Shown piece after piece: positions 1-10,400 of a DNA stretch of 64,000 bases. The stretch comes from Rebecca billardiae RCC1528 (lineage: Eukaryota; Haptophyta): NCBI GenBank assembly GCA_965240325.2, contig OZ251225.1, positions 1,798,001 through 1,862,000 of the forward strand, read 5' to 3'. Both the position numbers and the translations under genes were made by a program. Position 1 is the stretch's first letter. Each line of letters starts with the position of its first letter. The notes under the pieces were generated by a model that was given only the letters and a program-made list of their open reading frames with translations, searched no databases and had not been told where the DNA came from.

Positions 1-665
1 GGTGTCTGGGGCAGGAGCTGGCAGGTGGGGACCGTAACGGCCGGTCGCGAGCCGTAACGGCCGGTGTAACCTTGTAACCTGTGTAACCAGGTAACTGGTT
101 ACATCGGAGGCCAGGGACTCTGGAGGCAGGAGCAATGGCATGTAGTGGGGACCGTAACGGCTGGTCGCGAGCTGTAACGGCCGGTGTAACCTTGTAACCT
201 GTGTAACCAGGTAACTGGTTACATCGGAGGCCAGGGACTCTGGAGGCAGGGGCAATGGCAGGTAGTGGGGACCGTAACGGCTGGTCGCGAGCTGTAACGG
301 CCGGTGTAACCTTGTAACCTGTGTAACCAGGTAACTGGTTACATCGGAGGCCAGGGACTCTGGAGGCAGGAGCTGGCAGGTGGGGACCGTAACGGCCGGT
401 CGCGAGCTGTAACGGCCGGTGTAACCTTGTAACCTGTGTAACCTGTGTAACCTGTGTAACCAGGTAACTGGTTACATCGGAGGCCAGGGTGTCTGGGGCA
501 GGAGCTGGCAGATGGGGACCGTAACGGCCGGTCGCGAGCTGTAACGGCCGGTGTAACCCTGTAACCTGTGTAACCTGTGTAACCAGGTAACTGGTTACAT
601 CGGAGGCCAGGGACTCCGGAGGCAGGTGCTGGCAGGTGGGGACAGTAACGGCCGGTTGCAAGCTG
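1..665. repeat. ~120-bp tandem satellite with internal palindrome
   Basis: Six copies of a unit, recognised by the anchor ACCGTAACGG at 31, 151, 271, 386, 518 and (degenerate) 642, so spacing is 120, 120, 115, 132 and 124 bp. Length changes come partly from extra copies of a short GTGTAACCT subrepeat. Each unit carries a perfect 8-bp inverted repeat, GTAACCAG-gtaa-CTGGTTAC. Open frames crossing it read through repeats and have no credible product. The array continues beyond the left edge. Confidence 0.95.
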
Positions 666-673
666 TAACGATG

Positions 674-2062
674 ATGATTCAGAGAGCTCAGAATACCTTG
701 CCGATATTCTGTGCGCCAACCCGTGCAGCGATTCATAATCTTCCGCCGAAATTCTGGTCGCCAGTACATACAGCGGCTCGGAATCCCTCGCCAAAATTCT
801 GGGCATCAGTACATACAACTCTCACAGAGTCTCATGCCGAAATTCCGGTCGCCAGTACATACAGCTGCTCGATTTTTTTGCAAAAATTCTGGGCTCAACC
901 TATGCAGCAGCTCAGAATCTCGCGCCGAAATTCTGGGCGCCAGCCCATGCAGTCGCCCAGAATCTCCCGCCGAAATTCTGGGCAACCCATGCAGTCGCTC
1001 AGAATCTCCAGCCGAAATTCTAGGCGCCAGTACATACAGCCGCTCGGAACCTTCTGCCAAAATTCTGGGCGCAACCCATACCGCCGCTCAGAATCTCCAG
1101 TCGAAATTCTGGGCGCCAGTACATACAGCCGCTCAGAACCTTCAGCCAAAATTCTAGGGGCTCAACCTATGCAGCAGCTCAGAATCTCGCGCCGAAATTC
1201 TGGGCGCCAGCCCATGCAGTCGCCCAGAATCTCCCGCCGAAATTCTGGGCGCAACCCATACCGCCGCTCAGAATCTCCAGCCGAAATTCTGGGCGCCAGT
1301 ACATACAGCCGCTCAGAGCCTTCTGCCAAAATTCTGGGCGTGAACCCATACCGCCGCTCAGAATCTCCAGCCGAAATTCAGGCGCCAGTACATACAACCG
1401 CTCAGAACCTTCTGCCAAAATTCTGGGCGTCAACCCATACCGCCGCTCAGATTCTCCAGCCGAAATTCTGGGCACCAGTACATACAGCCGCTCAGAACCT
1501 TCAGCCAAAATTCTAGGGGCTCAGCCTATGCAGCAGCTCAGAATCTCGCGCCGAAATTCTGGGCGCCAACCCATGCAGTCGCCCAGAATCTCCCGCCGAA
1601 ATTCTGGGCGCAACCCATACCGCCGCTCAGAATCTCCAGCCGAAATTCTGGGCGCCAGTACATACAGCCGCTCAGAGCCTTCTGCCAAAATTCTGGGCGT
1701 GAACCCATACCGCCGCTTAGAATCTCCAGCCGAAATTCAGGCGCCAGTACATACAACCGCTCAGAACCTTCTGCCAAAATTCTGGGCGTCAACCCATACC
1801 GCCGCTCAGATTCTCCAGCCGAAATTCTGGGCGCCAGTACATACAGCCGCTCAGAACCTTCTGCCAAAATTCTGGGCGTGAAACAATGCAGCCGGTCAGA
1901 ATCCTCCCGCCAAAATTCTGGGCGTGAACATATGCAGCCGGTCAGAATCTCCCGCCAAAATCTTGGGCGTCAACCCATGCAGCCGTTCAGAATATCCTGC
2001 CGAAATTCTGGGCGCCTGTACACGAAGCAGCTCAGAATCTCTCGCCAAATTTCAGCGAGATA
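674..2062. repeat. 45-bp tandem satellite with 359-bp higher-order period
   Basis: A degenerate 45-bp unit (core GCCGAAATTCTGGGCGCC followed by a CAGTACATACAGCCGCTCAG-like half) is repeated about 30 times. Because 45 is a multiple of three, several frames on both strands stay open, giving 15-residue peptide repeats; this is a by-product of the period, not evidence of a gene. A higher-order repeat is visible: the block starting CTCAACCTATGCAGCAG at 1161 recurs at 1520, a 359-bp shift, with a related start near 895. Confidence 0.93.
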
Positions 2063-2860
2063 AGGCGATGTAACCTGTAACCACCGCCATTCGACTTACC
2101 CTGGCCAAAAAAGCGCAACACCTCCATGCTGGGTAACCACTCGAATAATAACAACTAGCAACGAATATACCAGCACCAAGACAATAAAACCTGACCACGG
2201 CGAGACGACTATAATTCGACTACCGGAGCAGTCTTAAAACATATATTTCAACTACACCGCGATATTACAATTAAATAAAGACCCGAGTAGTCTTAAAACA
2301 TCGATCAATTTTATTACGCAGCATTATTAAAATATGTGCGTATCAGTGTATAATGATATATATTATTCAGTAGCCTTATTAAAATACGTTCGAATTATAC
2401 ACTGATATTTTATTATAAAATATCGGAGTAGTCTTAAATTGTAAGTACTAGAGCAGTCTTAAAATGTACTTGAAAACAATTAAATATTTTGAATGGCATA
2501 TTTTGAATGGCATAAAAATATGCGGTCGTTAAAATTAAAATCCGTTCATGCACCATTGTAAAAAAATTAAATAATGTATTATATACGTGTATTATCACTC
2601 ATATCGATATTGGATTATTGATGTATCATACTACACGTACAGGCACATAGGTGTGCATCCATATTTAATCGCATGTACCCGTGTGCTACATGTTCCAGGA
2701 TTTAGTTATCGTAATTCAGGAGATCATAGTAACCTGTGTGACCCACATAGGGAGATCGTTTTCCCCCTCAAGCCCGCCTTCGGAAGGGGCCTGGGGGGGG
2801 GGGGGGGGGGGGGCATAAACTAATAATCGATCTAGCTACTTGCCTCACCGGATTCGTCAT
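2063..2860. other. AT-rich gene-free stretch with a 21-nt G run
   Basis: No coding frame is convincing. The stretch is much more AT-rich than the rest of the window and contains four scattered copies of an AGTCTTAAA word, each preceded by a CGGAG/CGAGT-like start (about 2226, 2286, 2428 and 2454). It ends in an uninterrupted run of 21 G residues at 2793-2813, where the assembled length may be unreliable. Confidence 0.7.
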
Positions 2861-3103
2861 CACTGATGAATATATGCAATACGTTCGGTGAACTCCGACT
2901 CGCTGCTCGCTCTCTCTCTCTCATCATCAGCGACTCTAACTCTCGTCTAGTTAGATCTATGACGACGCGAGCTCTCTCTCTCAGACTCTCATCGCCATCG
3001 GCTCTCGTCACCTTGATCTCCGCCGTCTCTCTCTTAATTATACTTAAAAGTCTGATGGGCGCTCGCTAGTCGCTGCGCTACTGTATAAATCTCCACATCG
3101 ATC

Positions 3104-3106
<3 letters not shown>

Positions 3107-3193
<87 letters not shown>
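3107..3193. repeat. (CT)n microsatellite
   Basis: About 43 uninterrupted CT dinucleotides. It directly abuts the 3' end of the minus-strand glycosyltransferase-like gene, whose stop codon (TCA on the plus strand) lies at 3192-3194 on the tract edge. A looser CT-rich zone extends upstream to about 2905. Confidence 0.97.
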
Positions 3194-3197
<4 letters not shown>

Positions 3198-4385
3198 TGT
3201 TGATGACAGTAGTGATGATGATGAATAATGATGTTCCCTGGGGTGCAACATGGGCATTGGGCCGCGTCGTTGCAGCCTGAGCCGCAACCCACTGCTGATG
3301 TCGCGGCTCGCAGCCGCGTGCAAATCGGCCACTGCCGGCGAAACGGCTGTCCACGGGACATTGTTGCACGAGCGGCACGTCGGGGATGGGTCGGCAACGT
3401 CGGCGGCCTGCAGGAGCCCACATCTCTCCGAGCCTGTTTTGTTGCTGACCACGGCATGCTCCGCCACGCCGGGCAGAGCGTGGCGAAAGCCCGCTTTCAC
3501 CCGGGCGGCCTGCCAACTCTTCTCGGGCGTGAACGACGCGAAGCCAAGGCTGTACACCTGGCAGCAGGAGACCATGCGGAGCGCCTCCAGGGACAGCAGG
3601 GCAGCGTTGAAAGCGCCTTGGTCCCAGATGCCCCGCAGCGTGCCCTCGAGCGCCAGCCGCGTGAGCTCAAGGGTGCCCGGCGTGGCGCGGACGATCATGC
3701 GGCCGAAGTTGAGCGTCGTACATCGCATGACAGAGCCAAGCGACTGGCCCTGGCACGACTTTTGCTTCTTCGGCTTGAAGTCCCGCTCGGCCATCACGTC
3801 CGCGCGTGCGAACTTGCCCGCCTTGGCGAGTGCGGGGAGCGTCAGCACAAAGTCGAGGTCGATCAGCATCACACTGCAGCCGCACCGGATGAGCTTGTGC
3901 AGCAGGTACGCCTTGGGCACCTGCACCGATCGCCAGCCGTGACAGTTGTGCGTCTTCGTGACCCACCCCTCGATGAGGGACCACTTGCGCGCATCCCAGA
4001 GCATGACATTCTGGCGGGCGCCCACGTCCCACCGCTCGCCCGCGCTGCACGCCACGTCGTCCACGCACGCGTAGATCTTCGAGGTGGACTCGACGAACTC
4101 GGCGGTGGCGCTGGCCATCACGTGCAATGCCGTCTGGTTCGCAAACCACGAGTTGTATACCGTCAGCGTCACGATGCTCTCTTCACGCACGGCTGGTCTG
4201 GCCGTCGCCGATGCGGGACCTGCGCTGGCAGCGGCCGCAAGGGCGTCGTGCCAGGCGACCTCAGCGACAGCCGGATCACATTGCGCTGGGCAGAATGGTT
4301 GCATCAGACGCGGCCCATTGCCACTGCCGAAGGCGCTGGCGACCAGCATCAACAACGCGTGGGCCGTGAACGCGAACGGCGCCAT
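3192..4385 (-). CDS. Secretory-pathway nucleotide-diphospho-sugar transferase-like protein
   Basis: Product of 397 residues if started at the ATG ending at 4385; an in-frame ATG 15 codons upstream exists, but the chosen start puts a hydrophobic signal or anchor segment (AHALLMLVASAFGSG) at the N-terminus. Seen: a DLDF acidic motif after a hydrophobic strand (residues about 176-179), typical of the metal/nucleotide-sugar-binding DxD site, and about 80 residues later a WDQGAFN motif (near 254-260), the DQ-N signature of PF03407-type transferases (GT77-like). Cys-rich stretches fit a luminal Golgi enzyme. Acceptor and donor sugar cannot be read from sequence. The last ~20 residues are Ser-rich and end at the CT microsatellite, so the true C-terminus could differ. 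Family call is by recollection of motifs, not a search. Confidence 0.72.
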
Positions 4386-4516
4386 CGGGCATCGGCTCCG
4401 ACGCGAACGGCCTGTACAGTTTATGTGCACGTTAAATCATAGTAAACTGTACTATGTTTTTACGTGCACACTTGGCCGTAACAGTGGCGACGACGATGAT
4501 GCAAGCTTGGGCCGTA

Positions 4517-5123
4517 TGGAGCGCTTCTGTTGGAACTTGAGCGGGGGTGGAACTTGACACCGCATTTCCCAGCGAAGTGCCCCATCTCGGCGGGGCTGGC
4601 ACGGTCGGCACACGCTCCTGAGCGCTCGCTTCGCGGTGCGGCAGGCCTTGGGCAGCCCAGACAGACATGCCGCGACCGAATTACCGGGCCATGCGCGTAC
4701 CACACCCGCGCTACATGGCCTGCGCGCTGGACGACTGAGAGGCAACGCCGAACCACTGCATTCCACTGCCCCGCATGCACCCCGAGTCACCTTCAGAGGG
4801 CGTCGACGAGCGCAGAGCGGGTGCGTGGGAGTTCGACCAACTCGCGTACCTTCTTGCAAGGACCAGCGGCGAGGTCGCAAGCCGAACCTTGACCAGCCGT
4901 GGAACTTGAGCTGGTCGGCAGCAAAACCACCGTTTAACCCGGATCAAGTTAGCAGCGTGCGAGGAGGAGGCGCGGTGCGCGTCCGCGGCTGGCGAGAGGC
5001 GTCCGGACCGTGCCGTTCTCGGCCGCGCCCGCGCGCTTCCCGCCGCCGCAGGCCCCGTGTACGCCCGTCGTCGCCCTCGCCGCGCGGGCGCCAAACCGGC
5101 GTCAAGTTCCAACGAGCGCTCGA
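4517..5123 (+). mobile_element. TA-flanked TIR element (MITE), copy 1
   Basis: 607 bp bounded by inverted ends: left TGGAGCGCTTCTGTTGGAAC, right (reverse complement) TCGAGCGCTCGTTGGAACTT. It is flanked by TA on both sides (4515-4516 and 5124-5125), as for Tc1/mariner-type insertions. The GGAACTTGA word is repeated just inside the ends. A nearly identical 605-bp copy lies inverted at 36978-37582. Internal open frames are Arg/Pro-rich with no transposase motif, so it is non-autonomous. Confidence 0.9.
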
Positions 5124-5125
5124 TA

Positions 5126-5573
5126 GATGATGCTACCATGAAGGATGGCCGCTTTTGAACCTGCGATGGAGGCCCTGCCGCACGCGCCCGTGCGCGGCGA
5201 GGGGTGGAGTGCGGGGCTGGCGGGCGTAGGGGTCTCCTCGAGAGGGTCGATGAGTCCCCCGCCCAAGCGAGGGCCACCGCCTCAGTCGGCCTCTCCGCGT
5301 CGCGCGCGTCGTCGGCGCGCGGGTGCTTTCGAGCCCTTGCGAAGGCACGCCGAGGTACGAGCAGTCGGCCACAGTGCGCTGATGCGGCGCCGCGCCCACT
5401 GGCGGAGCAGACGCGAGCTCTCGCCCTTTTCTCAGTTCTTCAAGAACGGATTTGTTCTGCTCAAGTTTAGTGGTACACGACTGGTCGTACAGTCTGGGCT
5501 TGCCTTCACCATCGGTTGATCGGGATTCGGGTACCAGACGTGGCGCGACGGCGGTCATCCTTTATAGCGGGCG
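5126..5573. other. Intergenic stretch, nothing recognised
   Basis: GC-rich sequence between the MITE and the 3' end of the TatD-type gene. Open frames exist on both strands but none has a recognisable motif. It may contain the 3' UTR of the TatD gene. Confidence 0.5.
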
Positions 5574-6686
5574 TCACTGCAGCCGGAACATGCGGGCTGA
5601 GTTTGCGTACGCTGCGTGCGCCACCTCCAATATGGGCGCTCCGCGCGCGCCTGCGAGGACCTCGAGCACCTGGCGCAGGTGGCAGGGCTCGTTGCGTGCC
5701 TTGACGCACAGCTCGGCCGACCACTTCTCCTTCTTGGCCTCATCGTAGTGCGTCTGCACGTGGACGAAGCCAGCGTGCGTGCGCTTGATCTGGCACCACG
5801 GCGCGTCGGTCTCGATCATGAGCCGATCCAGCGGTACACTCGCCGCCACCGCCAGGTTCTCCTCCGTCCGCATCGAGCAGCCGTTTATGCCGACGCAGAG
5901 GCCGTCGAGGGCCAGGAGCTCAGACAGCTCTGCCGCGTCGCCGTCAAACGAGTGCACCACGCCGCCACGCGGGTAGCACTCGCGCGGGGCGGCGCGCAAG
6001 GTCGCAGCGAAGTCGCCGGTGGTGTTCCGGTTGTGCAGGAAGAGTGGCAGACCCGTCTCGCGCCCCAGCTGGAGCTGCGCCTCGAACCACCGTCGCTGCA
6101 CGTCCTTTGCGCAGAAGTGCAGCCGGTCGTAGTCCAGCCCGATCTCGCCGATGGCAACGACCGTGCCGTCGGACATGCCATCGCGAGCCACCTCGAGGAG
6201 CTGCGCGACTGTCGTGGGCCCAGATCCACCCTCTCCCGGGCGCTCAAACTCGTTGCACCTGGTCGGGTGCACGCCCACGGTGCACCCCAGCCTGATTGAT
6301 GTTGAGCCGCGCAGGCTGCGGACGAGCTGGACGGCATTCCGGCTCTCGGCGAGGCTACCGGCCGTGATCATCACGTCCTCGACGCCGGCGGCCGCAGCTC
6401 GAGCAAGGACGTGGTGCAAGTCCGCGTCATGCGCCTTCTTCCCATGGTACACGCCCTCATACATGGAGTCGAGCAGATTGGCGCCAATGTCGAACAGCCG
6501 GAGCTCTGCGGCAGGTCGTGCGTTCGTCTCGGCCGCGTCGGGGGCGGTGGCCATCTGCACGGCCTGGCGTTCCGGGCCCGGGCCCGACGCGGCATGCGTG
6601 AGTGCACGGCTCGCGGCGGCCGTGTGGTGCGAGACGCGGCCTTGGGACACGGCCAAGATGAGCGCGTCGAGAAGCGCCGTCGCCAT
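5574..6686 (-). CDS. TatD-family metal-dependent DNase (TATDN1-like)
   Basis: Product of 370 residues from the ATG at 6686. The TatD amidohydrolase barrel starts near residue 63 (FDIGANLLDSMYEGVY) and shows the family landmarks in order: GVHPTRC, AIGEIGLDYDR (metal-binding Glu), LPLFLHNRN (His), GGVVHSFDG (His), VGINGCS and LMIETDAPW (catalytic/metal Asp). The family cleaves DNA 3' to 5' with divalent metals and is linked to DNA repair and apoptotic fragmentation. The ~60-residue N-terminal extension is Ala/Arg/His-rich and could be an organelle-targeting peptide; a second ATG at 6554 lies just before the domain. The frame stays open up to 6974, but that extra sequence does not look coding, and a TTTAG acceptor-like site lies about 25 bp upstream of 6686. 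Confidence 0.9.
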   Translation of the reverse strand: MATALLDALILAVSQGRVSHHTAAASRALTHAASGPGPERQAVQMATAPDAAETNARPAAELRLFDIGANLLDSMYEGVYHGKKAHDADLHHVLARAAAAGVEDVMITAGSLAESRNAVQLVRSLRGSTSIRLGCTVGVHPTRCNEFERPGEGGSGPTTVAQLLEVARDGMSDGTVVAIGEIGLDYDRLHFCAKDVQRRWFEAQLQLGRETGLPLFLHNRNTTGDFAATLRAAPRECYPRGGVVHSFDGDAAELSELLALDGLCVGINGCSMRTEENLAVAASVPLDRLMIETDAPWCQIKRTHAGFVHVQTHYDEAKKEKWSAELCVKARNEPCHLRQVLEVLAGARGAPILEVAHAAYANSARMFRLQ

Positions 6687-6708
6687 TGTCTTTCGCTCCG
6701 GCACTAAA

Positions 6709-6971
6709 GACGCCGGACGCTCGATGGTGGGATCCGGACCACTCTTCTGAACTCCGTTGCCAACGGCGCTTCGCCACAGCACCGAGCACGGCGGGTGCGG
6801 TCCGTCGCCGCCGCTGACGCGCTGTTGGGGCTGCAGGACATGCGCCGACGGCGCTTGGAGATCTGCACGAGCTTGGAGATGCGTAAGCATGCGCTGCAGC
6901 TGGCTCGGGAGGATCCGTGGTCGGGCGGTGGAGGGGCCAGCCTCGCGGAGCAGCCCAGCAACGGCGGCTGA
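6709..6971 (+). other. Possible small coding segment or last exon opposite the TatD 5' region
   Basis: After a stop at about 6706, a plus-strand frame stays open to a TGA at 6969-6971. It encodes a plausible amphipathic stretch (ADALLGLQDMRRRRLEIC, then EMRKHALQLAREDPWSGG). There is no good in-frame start except a late ATG. It could be the end of a spliced gene or chance; the upstream part would be antisense to TatD. No family recognised. Confidence 0.2.
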
Positions 6972-7468
6972 CACTCCCGTGCGGCCGGCCGACTACCCCC
7001 GTCCCGCGGCCCAGGCCGCGGCAGGGCGGTCCCAGGCGCCAGCCGAGCCGCCGAGCGCTTGCGATGCGTCGCGGTCGTCGTCGCGTTGTCAGCCAACGCA
7101 CCCTTGGGCCGTGAGTGAGCAGCAAGGATGCTTACTTAAACGTTGTTGACTGACATTTTTGTCAAATTTGTCATTTGTGCAGTGCCGGTGCCGGACAGCC
7201 GCGCCTGTCGGAGTCGGACGGTCTATAGTAAATAGTCTGTAGTCTCTCTGACACGTGACAAGTAGACAATCACTATGCTATGCTGACATCATCACACTGT
7301 GCAACATGATGGCGACGCCGATACGGTGCGGCACGCCCTCCCGCATCCGCCAGGCCACGCGCCTTCGCTCAAGCGTGATGGCGGCATCAGCGGCAGGCAG
7401 TGGGTGGGCTTGAATGTGCGAGGCTGACTTGGGGAGCGTGATCTTGAGTGGCTTGGCGCCCGCTCTCG
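6972..7468. other. Intergenic stretch between TatD and the giant gene
   Basis: Contains the TatD promoter side and the 3' end of the giant gene. Minus-strand frame 7278-7460 remains open and could be a C-terminal continuation of the giant protein if a frameshift or unrecognised intron exists (see findings). No other gene seen. Confidence 0.5.
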
Positions 7469-10400
7469 TCACTGCTCGGTGCCAAGATACCCAGCGATCA
7501 AGTGCGACATGCTTGCCGAGAAGGCGATCACAAATGGCTCGAGGAGAACGAACGTCTCGGCCGTGGAGATCTGCGGGCGCGGGATGGGCGGGTGGATGGC
7601 CGCGCGTGAGTGCGGGGCGAAGCAGCACGGGGGCGCACAGGCGCACGCGGCGTGCGTTCGAGGGCAGCGTACGGGCCGCCGCGCGCGCTCACCCCCCACG
7701 CGGCGAGAGCAAGCGACGTCACTTCGGGCGAGAAGCCGATGCCGAGCACAAGGCTCACCGCCGCGAGCGCGGCAAACAGGCCAACGACAAGCACCCATCC
7801 GAGTGCAAGCTGTGGGCGTGGGAGTGGGGCGGGCGTGGGAGCGGAGGGGCGGGAATGTGAGTGGCGGGCGGGTAGCAGAGCGCACGGCGGGGCGCAAGGG
7901 CCCACCCGCGCGTGCCACACGGCGCAGCGCCGCACCGATGCCTTGTCAGCCGTGGTCTCCTTCTTGGCGGGCGCGCCCTCGTCGTCGATGGCATACTTGC
8001 CGGCCGCGTCCTTGGGCAGGGGCCCTGCCGCCTCCTGCAGCTTGTCGAGGTTGAAGATGCCCGTGGTGGGCTGCGAGGCCAGAATAGACGGCGGCGCTGG
8101 CCTCACGGGCCTCTGCCCGCCCGCGTCGTCTCCCGGCGTCGGGTAGATCTCCGCGGCCTGCTCGGACGTGGACGCCTCGCCCTCCGGACCGGGACCGGGC
8201 GGGCTCGGCGGCGCGCTCAGCCGCGGGCTGCGCGGAGGGCTAGGCGGCGGGCTCGGTCCGGGCGGCGATGAGGGCGCTGAGGGCGGTGCCGACGAGCCAG
8301 CCGCGGCATCACCCTCCGCAGGTGTCGTCGACGGACCCGTCGGCGGCGTGCTCGACGGCGCAGGCCGCGAGCGTAGCAGACCCCCGCCCTCGTCGCCAGT
8401 GCCCATCGTGAGCGGCGCGCGCGCCGCGCCGCCCAGTCCAGCCGGCCGCGGCCCGCTGGATGTGGGCGTCACCCTGAGGACGGGAGCGGGGGACGGCGCA
8501 GGAGCAAGGGGCGCGTGGGTGGAGGAGACTAGGTCAGTGCACGGGCCAGGGCGGAGATGGAGCGTGCGCACGGGGCGGCGCATCCGCCGCTGCACTGCGT
8601 CGCACGCACCGTGTGCCCGGTGGGGCTCCGCGACTCGCGCCACCAAGCGGCGCGCGGCGCGGCGGGGGCGCGGCCGCCGGCGCGCCGCGCGGCGCAGCGG
8701 CGGCTGGGGCGCCTGCTGGGCGTGCGGGGAGCCGCGAGCACGAGGTCGGCGGAGGCATCGACGCACGCGTGCCCACAGGCTGCGCACGCGGCGGCGGCGG
8801 CACCCCCCGCGCGTCCGCCGTCGATGTCGGCGGTGTGGTGCTTGGCTGCGAGCCGCCCGCCTGCGGCCGCTGCGAGCCTGCCGAGCTGTTCTGGCTCAGC
8901 CGCTTGGTGAGCTCCCATGGCGGCGGCACGCGCTCGCGCTTCATGGCAGCAGCGGCCGGCGCGCCCGCCGCCGGCCCCGCCTGCGGCGCGTCGTACGACA
9001 GCGCGATCCGCGAGCGGCACGCGCTGCCTGAAGGCTGGCCGACCGGAGGCTGGCGCAGCCGCATGGAGGCGGTCGAGCCAGCGGCGCTGGTCGGGCCTCC
9101 GACCTCGCTGTTGGCGCGCGTGCCGGGAAGGCTGCCTGCGCTGATCGAGGGCACGTTGATGCGCTCGCGCATGCCTGCCGGCGGAGGCACGCGCGTGCTT
9201 GTCGGCCGAGGCACCGGCCGCAGCGTGGGCGGCTGCGCCGGGGCGAGCCCCGCGCGCACGGGCATCACGCGGCCCGAGCCGGCCGGCGCGCCCGCCGCCG
9301 TGGCCTCCGGGCCACGGCACTCGCCCTCCTCAGGGATCGCCGGCTCTGCAACCCTCGTCCGCATGATGCCGGCGCCTTCGGCCGAGCCGGGCTCAGCGGC
9401 CGAGTCCTCGGCGGCCGCCCGCATGCCTTCCGTTCCGACAGGCGTCGTCTGCGACGATGTCGGGCGCGAGCGCGAGGCGGTCGTTGAGGCCGTTCCGGGC
9501 CGCGAGCCGCGGCGGTCCCAGCGCCGACGCCGGCCGCCGAAGCACATGGAGGCGGTGACGATCATCGCCTGCACGAGGCGCACGGGCGAGGACGCCCACG
9601 AGAGCCGCGACGCGGCGATGAAGACGAGGCGCGTGATGTACAGCGCCGGGAGCGCGACGATCGCCACAAGCGTCGCGTGCAGGAAGAGCGCGCCGGCGCC
9701 GGTCGTCGCGTCCGCGCCGCTCGAGAACCAGGGGAGGCCGCCTGCAAAGAAGGCGGCCTGCAAGCAGAGGATGAGCATCATCTGCGTGAAGACCGTCTGC
9801 AGCAGCGCGGGGCGGCGCAGCCCCGGGTCGGCCTCGCCGATCGAGAGCGCGAGCAAGGAGAAGTTGTCCTCCAGCGCGAACTTGATCCGCTTCGGCAGCG
9901 GGATGCGCGCCTCCGAAGGCTTCTTGGCCTTCTGCCGGAACTGCGCCGCGGCGGCCGAGCGCGCGGCGAGGCGCTTCAGCCGGTCGGTGTTGCGCGTGCG
10001 CAGGCTCACGCGCGAGTCTTGGAGGGACGCGGCGCCGACGAGCAGGATGTTGAGGAACGTGATCACCGCGACCGCGGCGATCAGCCCGACCGAGGTGAAG
10101 AGCGTCTCGGCGATGCCGGACACCTGCGACGTGGACGAGCTGCTGCTGTCGCCAGCGCCACCGCCGCCGCCACTGGCGGTGTCGGGCGACGGGCCGGGCG
10201 GCGGCGGCGGCGACATCACACCGGCAAAGTCCGTCAGGTGCGAGGTCGTGCAGACCAGGGTGCCGTTGAGCTGGTCGAGGTTGTTCTGGTTCGGGTTGAA
10301 GGCGGTGGCCACGCCGCTGAACTGCCACGCACGCGAGTCCTCGTCCCAGAAGGCGCAGCGCGCAAACTCGTTGCACGCCAGGCCCATCCAGCCATTGTCA

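Noticed and set aside
1-665. CRISPR-like array or telomere
   Set aside because: Whole units repeat, with no unique spacers, and the GGTTACA-like words are not a uniform telomeric 6-8-mer.
339-2063. Several overlapping open frames on both strands giving 15-residue repeats
   Set aside because: A 45-bp period with few stops keeps multiple frames open at once; no start context, no non-repetitive domain, both strands equally open.
4530-5277. Arg/Pro-rich frames in the MITE and its flanks
   Set aside because: They mirror frames in the inverted copy at 36.9-37.6 kb, include TIR sequence and show no transposase motif.
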